A program made the translations under genes and the position numbers. The notes beneath the pieces are model-generated. The model ran no database searches and was not told the DNA's origin. It saw only the letters and a program-made list of their open reading frames with translations. From an uncultured beta proteobacterium (GTDB taxonomy: Bacteria; Pseudomonadota; Gammaproteobacteria; Burkholderiales; Burkholderiaceae_C): a DNA stretch of 10,818 nt. Of this stretch, positions 5,673 to 10,818 are shown piece after piece. The first letter of the stretch is position 1. Each line of letters starts with the position of its first letter. The stretch is taken from positions 1 to 10,818 of the forward strand of contig CAIYNH010000616.1 in NCBI GenBank assembly GCA_903927495.1, read 5' to 3'.

Positions 5673-7826
5673 TCACAGCGCGTAGCGCTTTTGCAGCAGT
5701 TGTTTGACCGCCCGTAAAGCCTGGGTGAACAGCGGCTGTGCCGGGGTTTGAATGCGCAATGTGCCGGTAAGTCCATGCAAGACGGTGACACCCTGCAGCG
5801 CTGCATTCGGCAGCTCGGTCTGCAGCAGGTAAAAGCTTTCCTTGGCGGTGGCTCCACTGGGCTCGCTGGTGTTGACCGCAATATCACCACCGCCGAGCCA
5901 ACCCAGCGCCGCCGAGGGCAAGTGGTCACTCTGAAATGGAATGATCTGGATTTGGTCCAACAGCACATTGCCATCGGCTTGGCCGGTCAGTCGCAGCTCG
6001 GCCTGTTTGAAATCCAGCTTGAACATTCGATCGGTTTGCTCCTGTGGAACCACTGCCACAAACCTGAAGCTGCGCGGGTCCACCACCTCACCCAAGTTAT
6101 GCCCCCGTTGCAGCCAGGCACCAACGCGCTCATGCAGGTCAGGGGCAACCCACTCGCCGTCCTGCTCACTACGCACCTCCAGGAAGCGGCGCTGCTCGCT
6201 CAGGTTACGCATTCGGTCATCGAGGGTGTCGAGCTTTTGTTGCAGGGCTTCAAGCTCACTGCTGGTTTTGTGCAGGGCCTGGCGATACTGGGCCTGGGCC
6301 TCGGTTTGGCTGGCCTGAGTGACGGCGATGTCGGAGGCCAGGTCGGCATTGACGAAGGTGGCAATCAGCTGGCCGGCCTGGACCCGCTGGCCGTGCTGCA
6401 CATGCAGCTGCGCCAGCATGCCGCTGGTTTGCAGGTAGATCGTGCTGGAGCTGTTGGCTTTGACGATGCCCTGGGTGCGCACCGCATCCGGAAACGGGAT
6501 CACCGCCAGCATCAGCACCAGTGCGCTGCAGCTGGCCGCCACTGCTACCCAGGCACGCCGGCGATTACCTTGCGTGGCGCTCCCGCGCAAATGCTTGAAG
6601 AGCTGGTAAAGCGGGGTTGCCAAGCGGCTGTAGAGGGTCATGATGAGGACCAAGATGCCCAGCGGCAGCCATTGATCCATCAAAAACAGGCTGATGCCCA
6701 AGGTGATGAAAATCAGGTATAAAAAGCTCAGCAAACCGTACATCGTGAGCCAGAGCCACTCTTTGGTGTCGGTGGCTTTGCTTTGCGCCGACACGGTGCC
6801 CAGTAGGTAACGGTCGCCAAAATATTTCCACTGCTGCTGGCCTTTTTGGTACAGGTTGGGTATTTCGGCGTAGTCGCTGAGCATGTAGTAGGCATCAAAG
6901 CGCAGCAAAGGATTGCCGTTGAAGAGCAGGCTCGAAACTGAGCCGATCAGCATCACGTTGAAAGCCAGGCTGTGGGTCAGACCAGGTGCCGTGTTGGCCC
7001 ATACCAAGGCACCAGCGGCGGCAAAGAAAAATTCCACCGCCATGCCAGCAAACGTGGCGTAAATTCGGTGCCAGCGCTCAGGAAAGCCCCAACTGCTTGA
7101 TGCATCGACATAGGGCAGCGGGGTGAACATCAAAAACATCACGCCGACGGTTCGCACCTCGCCGCCAAAGCGCTTGCAGACAAATGCGTGGCCAGTTTCG
7201 TGAAACAGTTTGAGCCCCGTCAGGCAGGCATAAAGCCAGGGCAAATTACCTACCGACAACACGCCTTGCGACTGATCCAACAGTTCGCCGCGCAGATCGA
7301 AGGCAGTCACCCCCCCCCATAGCAGCACCACGCACCAGAGGGCAAACGCGCCCCAGCCTGTAGCCAGCAAAATCAGCGGCCGGATGCGTTCGAGCGCTGC
7401 ATCCGGGTTCCACAGCGGAATGCGAAGAAACAAAAACGAGGCAAACTTGCCCAGCAACTCCTTGTTTTTTTGTTTTTTGTAGCGATTGACGATGGCTTCG
7501 TTATCGGACTGCTGCAATGAGTACAGCAGATTGGACATGTGCAACTGCGACAGGAGCTGGATGACTTCCTCGCGGCTGGGGGCATCTTCAGGGTGCTGAT
7601 TGACAAAGTCTTCCCACACTTCTTCTACTGATTTGTCGGTGTGCAGGCTTTGAATGAAGTTGCAGGCTTCTTGTGAGGCGCGAAAGTAGCGCTGTGTATA
7701 TGTGTCTTGCAGGACATGCCAGGTGCGCCCGCGAAACACCTGTTTTTTGATCTCAACGCTGGGCAGCAGCGCCACGCGCAGGCCCGAGACACGAAACCAG
7801 GAATCACTGAAAATGGTGGCGGCCAT
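5673..7826 (-). CDS. PqqD-like / M50 zinc metalloprotease / HlyD fusion protein
   Basis: A 717-residue polytopic inner-membrane protein of three parts. Residues about 25-110 resemble a PqqD-type winged-helix domain (VEIKKQVFRGRTWHVLQD, then a YFRASQEACNFI helix), the fold used in RiPP systems to bind leader peptides. Residues about 145-445 are a site-2-protease-like M50 domain with several hydrophobic segments (about 149-175, 255-278, 286-305, 355-383, 387-401, 425-445). It has zinc motif HETGH (209-213) and the second motif NPLLRFDAYYMLSD (305-318) supplying Asp311. Catalytic residues are therefore intact. Residues about 450-715 are a HlyD/membrane-fusion module: lipoyl half SGMLAQLHVQHGQRVQAGQ (468-486), short coiled coil (about 500-550), beta barrel after it. 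The family often sits with HlyD and TolC partners and peptide-export genes. ATG 7826 follows the GAF-HlyD gene by 24 bp, with weak GGG at 7836-7838 as ribosome binding site; an in-frame stop at 7845-7847 excludes a longer protein. The gene contains a G9 tract at 7310-7318. Confidence 0.85.
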   Translation of the reverse strand: MAATIFSDSWFRVSGLRVALLPSVEIKKQVFRGRTWHVLQDTYTQRYFRASQEACNFIQSLHTDKSVEEVWEDFVNQHPEDAPSREEVIQLLSQLHMSNLLYSLQQSDNEAIVNRYKKQKNKELLGKFASFLFLRIPLWNPDAALERIRPLILLATGWGAFALWCVVLLWGGVTAFDLRGELLDQSQGVLSVGNLPWLYACLTGLKLFHETGHAFVCKRFGGEVRTVGVMFLMFTPLPYVDASSSWGFPERWHRIYATFAGMAVEFFFAAAGALVWANTAPGLTHSLAFNVMLIGSVSSLLFNGNPLLRFDAYYMLSDYAEIPNLYQKGQQQWKYFGDRYLLGTVSAQSKATDTKEWLWLTMYGLLSFLYLIFITLGISLFLMDQWLPLGILVLIMTLYSRLATPLYQLFKHLRGSATQGNRRRAWVAVAASCSALVLMLAVIPFPDAVRTQGIVKANSSSTIYLQTSGMLAQLHVQHGQRVQAGQLIATFVNADLASDIAVTQASQTEAQAQYRQALHKTSSELEALQQKLDTLDDRMRNLSEQRRFLEVRSEQDGEWVAPDLHERVGAWLQRGHNLGEVVDPRSFRFVAVVPQEQTDRMFKLDFKQAELRLTGQADGNVLLDQIQIIPFQSDHLPSAALGWLGGGDIAVNTSEPSGATAKESFYLLQTELPNAALQGVTVLHGLTGTLRIQTPAQPLFTQALRAVKQLLQKRYAL
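7310..7318 (-). repeat. G9 homopolymer in the M50-fusion gene
   Basis: Nine consecutive C on the plus strand (nine G in the coding strand) encode part of Trp170-Gly-Gly-Val173, in the first membrane segment and before the HETGH motif. With eight G the next codon in frame is TGA; with ten G the shifted frame reaches TAA about 20 codons later. The tract is therefore a potential on/off slippage site or an error-prone spot for sequencing. Confidence 0.9.
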
Positions 7827-7850
7827 ATCACAAAACCCAATGCGTCAGGA

Positions 7851-9689
7851 CTACCACCACAGCATTAGCCGCAGCCGATCGACCAGTCGGTGCGTCAAGA
7901 TCCAGGCGATGTTCTTGTCGCCCACGTCAATGCGTGCCAACCCCGTCATGCCCGGTCGCCACCAGGCTTGTGGGGCTTCGATCAGTTCGGCCTTCACCAT
8001 GAATTGGTTGCCATCCTGACCCTTGACCTGAGCCACCGGGATCACCGAGGCGATGCGCACCGGAATGTTGACGTTGGGGTGACTCAGCAGCGCCACTTCA
8101 CCCTTAGCCTGAGGTGTGAGGTGGCGCATGTCACGCTCGGACACCATCAGCGTCATGTAAAGCCCCTCGACCTTGGCCAGTCGGAAAATACGGTCACCCT
8201 TCTTAACCGGTGCGCCCATCAAGTCTTTTTTCTCGCCCTCAACGATCACGCCTTCAAAAGGCGCTGTGCCTTGTGCTTGTTCCAGATAACTTTTTACGCG
8301 CTGCGCTTTGGCCAGTGATTGGTCGAGACGGGCTTGAGCAATTTCGGTCTCTGCCAGCAGACGTTCGGCACGGAATTTATTGACTTCGCCTTCACCCTTG
8401 CTGATTTCGGCGCTGAGCTCGCTTTGCTGTTGCAGCAGGTCGCGTGTGTCGAGGCTTACCAGCAAGTCGCCAGCCTTGACCAGATCGCCCGCAGTGGCAT
8501 GAACCTGGTCGATACGGCCATCAAATTGGGCGCTGATGAGGCGCGTGGAGTCGGTGTTGAGCTGGGCGCTGGCATCGACCCGGTACTGCCAACTGCCAAA
8601 AGTGAGGTAGAGCAGCAGGGCCACGAGGATCAGCCCGGCAAGTTTGAGTAAGGGTTGTTCGGGACCAAAGAGCCCTTCAGACACGATGCGAAGGCCGAGG
8701 CGCGCACGCTGGCGCAGACTCAAGGACCTTTCCCGCAACTCTGACAAGTGCGGCTGCATCAATTCAAGGGCCAGCAACAATTCATTCAGACTGGGGATGT
8801 CCTTGCTGCCAGGGGCCAGCAGCAGTACCGCGTGGGTCGCGCCCTGGGCATCTCGCATGGGTACCGCCACCACACTTGGCACACCCATGTGCTGGGCAAA
8901 ATCAGCCAGTGCCTGGGTGTCGGTAAGGGACTCGGGCGGTGTTGGCCACCAGACTTCGCCGCCCTGAATAACAGCCGGCAACAGGGCAGCTTCAATGCGC
9001 TGGGTTTGTGAGGTGTCGCGCTCAAAACGGTCCAGATGGCTGATTGCAGCCACCACGGCGCGTTCGCCGTCGATCCAGCCCAGACTGACGTGCAGAAGCT
9101 CCCAGGAGACCGCCAGGCCATTGACCAAAGCCAGGCAAGCGGCCTCGAAGCTGGGTTGTTGCATGACCTCCGCGGCCAGTCCGAGCATGGCACGCAGGTC
9201 TGCTGTAGGGGGCAGCGCCACCGCGTTGGTTGAGTTTGGCCTGAAATCGACGCACAGCAGTGCGCGCAGGGTCAGCTCATTGAGTTGACCGCGCTCTTGC
9301 GTTTTTACATTAAGGATCAAAAAATAATCGACCAAGCCCTGCAAGGCCAGTACCAACACCAGCCATGTCTGCCCCTGTGGGTCTTGCGCTGGTGCTTGGG
9401 TGTAACCCTGGGCAAGGGCTTTTTCCAGCATATCAATGCCAGGGGGCATGGTTTGCATGGGTGACCAGGTGCTCAATTCAGAGGCGCGGCCGAGTTGTGC
9501 CAGGCTGTTGGCTTCGGGCAGGCGTTGTACTACCGCGCAGTGACTGGCTTTGCAAAGTTGGCGCATCAATTCGCAATAGAGGTTCCAATCCAGTTCGGTT
9601 GGGCTACGCCGGCGAATCTGCTGCAACTGTTCTATGAGCGCGCGCGCATCGAGCGCCGTACTGCTGGGGGTAGATGATGCGACAGACAT
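7851..9689 (-). CDS. GAF-like / HlyD membrane-fusion hybrid (inner-membrane adaptor)
   Basis: A 612-residue protein. About 345 residues precede a single membrane segment (about 347-365, LLKLAGLILVALLLYLTFGS), so this long N-terminal part should be cytoplasmic. Residues about 163-315 have the look of a GAF domain: alternating helices and strands with VSLGWIDGERAVVAA and VPSVVAVPMRDAQGATHAVLLL. Residues 30-150 may be a second, degenerate copy. After the membrane segment come the HlyD parts: first lipoyl half ISAQFDGRIDQVHATAGDLV (385-404), a coiled coil about 419-470, the second lipoyl half APFEGVIVEGEKKD (476-489), and a beta barrel to about 590. The C-terminus is a basic amphipathic stretch ending in LMLWW. 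It lies 6 bp after the preceding adaptor gene and 24 bp before the M50-fusion gene. It probably links inner membrane and TolC, with export possibly gated by a cytoplasmic signal (inference). Ligand unknown. Confidence 0.8.
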   Translation of the reverse strand: MSVASSTPSSTALDARALIEQLQQIRRRSPTELDWNLYCELMRQLCKASHCAVVQRLPEANSLAQLGRASELSTWSPMQTMPPGIDMLEKALAQGYTQAPAQDPQGQTWLVLVLALQGLVDYFLILNVKTQERGQLNELTLRALLCVDFRPNSTNAVALPPTADLRAMLGLAAEVMQQPSFEAACLALVNGLAVSWELLHVSLGWIDGERAVVAAISHLDRFERDTSQTQRIEAALLPAVIQGGEVWWPTPPESLTDTQALADFAQHMGVPSVVAVPMRDAQGATHAVLLLAPGSKDIPSLNELLLALELMQPHLSELRERSLSLRQRARLGLRIVSEGLFGPEQPLLKLAGLILVALLLYLTFGSWQYRVDASAQLNTDSTRLISAQFDGRIDQVHATAGDLVKAGDLLVSLDTRDLLQQQSELSAEISKGEGEVNKFRAERLLAETEIAQARLDQSLAKAQRVKSYLEQAQGTAPFEGVIVEGEKKDLMGAPVKKGDRIFRLAKVEGLYMTLMVSERDMRHLTPQAKGEVALLSHPNVNIPVRIASVIPVAQVKGQDGNQFMVKAELIEAPQAWWRPGMTGLARIDVGDKNIAWILTHRLVDRLRLMLWW

Positions 9690-9695
9690 GATGTG

Positions 9696-10544
9696 CTACT
9701 TCGACCCAGTCTCGGTGTTGATGTCGATCATGCCTTTAATGCCAGGCTTAATGCTGTTTTTTGGATTGCTGAAAGTTACTTCCACCTGCACCAATCCACT
9801 AGCCGGATCAGCCACCGGCGAGACAAAACTGATGCGCCCGGTAACCTGCATCAAAGTTCCGCCAGGTTCAGTTCGGATGACCTGGCTGGCACCAACCTTA
9901 AGTCTGCTTGCTTCAGCGTGTGGGACGGCCAGGCGCAATATGGCGGTAGAGGCATCGACCAGAGAAATCACGGGATCGCCTGGTTTTGCCCATTCCCCCA
10001 CCTGGGGGGACAGTTTGGTGATGACACCGCTGACCGGCGCCGTGATGCGGCGCTGCAATCGGTCGCGTTCGGCGGATTCAAAGTCTAATTTTTCACGTTT
10101 CTTTTGTTCAACAAGTTGTTCCAGTCGAGCGTTGGCTGCCAATTGCTCAGCTTCAAGACGCAGCAACTCATCTTTGCTGACAGATCCGGTGTCTTTGAAT
10201 ACGGCCTGGGCATCTTTGAGCAGGATGTTCAAAATTCGGCAGCGATCTCTGGCCCCCGTCACTTCACTTTGGTCCTCGAAAATAACTTTGCGCCGATCGC
10301 TCTCTATGACTTGCAAGCGGTCATCAAGTTGCAGCAGTACCTGATCTGCTTTAACGGATTGCCCCAATTGCACTTCACGCCGCATTACCAGACCCGCTAC
10401 GCCAGCGCTCAAAGTGATATCGTGCAGCGGGTATATCAGTCCCGAAAAAGTTTTTGCCTGAACACCGATGGAACTCAGCAGCAAGGTCAGGCAGGTCAGC
10501 GCGGTGATCCAGGGTTGCAGGGTTGGCTTGGGTGGTTTGTTCAT
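9696..10544 (-). CDS. Periplasmic HlyD/RND-type adaptor subunit with signal peptide
   Basis: A 282-residue membrane-fusion protein. Residues 1-30 form a Sec signal peptide (basic start, hydrophobic ITALTCLTLLLSSIGV, cleavage site VQA-K at 30/31) with no lipobox, so it should be soluble periplasmic or membrane-associated. First lipoyl half is at about 35-76 (VAGLVMRREVQLGQSVKADQ), a charged coiled coil runs from about 77 to 165, the second lipoyl half (ITAPVSGVITKLSPQVGEW, 167-185) follows, and the beta-barrel part runs from about 198 to 275. It is short for the family and lacks a clear membrane-proximal domain. It starts 9 bp after the outer-membrane factor stop with a good ribosome binding site, so the pair is translationally linked. 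It should bridge the TolC-type duct to the inner-membrane components. Confidence 0.87.
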   Translation of the reverse strand: MNKPPKPTLQPWITALTCLTLLLSSIGVQAKTFSGLIYPLHDITLSAGVAGLVMRREVQLGQSVKADQVLLQLDDRLQVIESDRRKVIFEDQSEVTGARDRCRILNILLKDAQAVFKDTGSVSKDELLRLEAEQLAANARLEQLVEQKKREKLDFESAERDRLQRRITAPVSGVITKLSPQVGEWAKPGDPVISLVDASTAILRLAVPHAEASRLKVGASQVIRTEPGGTLMQVTGRISFVSPVADPASGLVQVEVTFSNPKNSIKPGIKGMIDINTETGSK

Positions 10545-10551
10545 CGGGTCG

Positions 10552-10555
10552 CCTC
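10552..10555 (-). promoter_or_regulatory. Ribosome binding site of the adaptor gene, overlapping the upstream stop
   Basis: On the minus strand, GAGG lies 7 bases before ATG 10544 and shares bases with the TGA stop of the outer-membrane factor gene (10554-10556). This arrangement supports translational coupling between the two genes and fixes the adaptor start. Confidence 0.6.
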
Positions 10556-10818
10556 ACTGTTGTGGCTTGGCTTGGGCTGAAATTTCAATTTGATGCTCTG
10601 CAAGGAGGTTGCCCTGGGTGTATTGCCAAGTCACTAATGCCAGTTCGTAGCGTACCTGGTTTTCAAGTTGACGCTGTTTTGCCTCGGTCAGGTCGACCTG
10701 CTTCTGAATGAGAGTGCTGAGTGAGCCCATGCCTATCTTTGCACGCTGATTTTCAATGTCAAGAATATTTTGACGAAGTTTCACTTCATCCAGTGTGGTC
10801 AGGAGTACCTGCTGCGCA
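10554..10818 (-). CDS. C-terminal end of a TolC-type outer-membrane efflux protein (5' partial)
   Basis: The frame is open to the right edge, so only about 88 C-terminal residues are visible; GTG 10784 is an internal Val, not a start. The sequence is helical and Gln/Leu/Ala-rich, with IGMGSLSTLIQKQVDLTEAK followed by a Y-ELALVTWQYTQGNLL stretch. This matches the closing repeat of TolC-family proteins (G-x-x-S/T-x-x-x-L-x-x-Q-x-x-L-x-x-A, then a Tyr-rich helix ending in G-x-L). It would provide the periplasmic tunnel and outer-membrane pore. As the first visible gene of the minus-strand operon it lies 9 bp before the HlyD adaptor. The N-terminal part and any operon promoter are outside the window. 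Confidence 0.75.
   Translation of the reverse strand, partial: AQQVLLTTLDEVKLRQNILDIENQRAKIGMGSLSTLIQKQVDLTEAKQRQLENQVRYELALVTWQYTQGNLLAEHQIEISAQAKPQQ

Noticed and set aside
5748..6722. Long plus-strand open frame (324 codons) opposite the HlyD half of the M50 fusion gene
   Set aside because: No family resemblance; the opposite strand encodes clear lipoyl, coiled-coil and membrane segments in a continuous frame.
9634..10344. Plus-strand open frame (236 codons) opposite the HlyD adaptor
   Set aside because: Ser/Arg-rich shadow composition, overlaps two well-supported minus-strand genes.

Overview
This window looks like a chromosomal segment from a betaproteobacterium, most likely of the Comamonadaceae (Rhodoferax/Polaromonas-like). 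That placement is an inference. It rests on the moderately high G+C coding style, the gene families present, and a small AT-rich palindromic segment at about 5300-5370 that resembles dispersed repeats I remember from that family. No rRNA, tRNA, CRISPR array, insertion sequence or integrase was seen.

Layout. On the plus strand, 1-1946 is the C-terminal end of a large, repetitive, cysteine-free beta-solenoid surface protein (5' end outside the window). After 15 bp comes a lipoprotein gene (1962-3434) with a Calx-beta-like domain and two DUF1566 domains. A 168-bp convergent gap (3435-3602) holds several inverted repeats and no convincing gene. On the minus strand, read from right to left, a compact five-gene operon follows: the C-terminus of a TolC-type outer-membrane factor (10818-10554), a signal-peptide-bearing HlyD/RND-type adaptor (10544-9696), a GAF-like/HlyD hybrid inner-membrane adaptor (9689-7851), a PqqD-like/M50 metalloprotease/HlyD fusion (7826-5673) and a shortened SecA-like ATPase (5597-3603).

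How the parts may work together. The minus-strand operon has the pieces of an envelope-spanning exporter: outer-membrane duct, periplasmic adaptors (three HlyD-type modules), a polytopic inner-membrane protein with an intact zinc-protease motif, and a cytoplasmic motor. There is no ABC transporter, RND pump or MFS pump in view; the only ATPase visible is the SecA-like protein. The convergent neighbours are a giant adhesin-like protein and a lipoprotein, which are natural candidate cargo or surface partners. The working hypothesis is a dedicated, SecA-powered, TolC-coupled secretion system for a giant surface protein, with the PqqD-like/M50 protein recognising and perhaps processing the substrate. 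The domain identities are supported by motifs; the joint function is inference.

Other points of interest are a nine-G homopolymer in the M50 gene whose loss of one base creates an immediate stop, an apparent in-frame insertion of a palindromic repeat into the SecA-like gene, and a cytoplasmic GAF-like sensor region fused to a HlyD adaptor.
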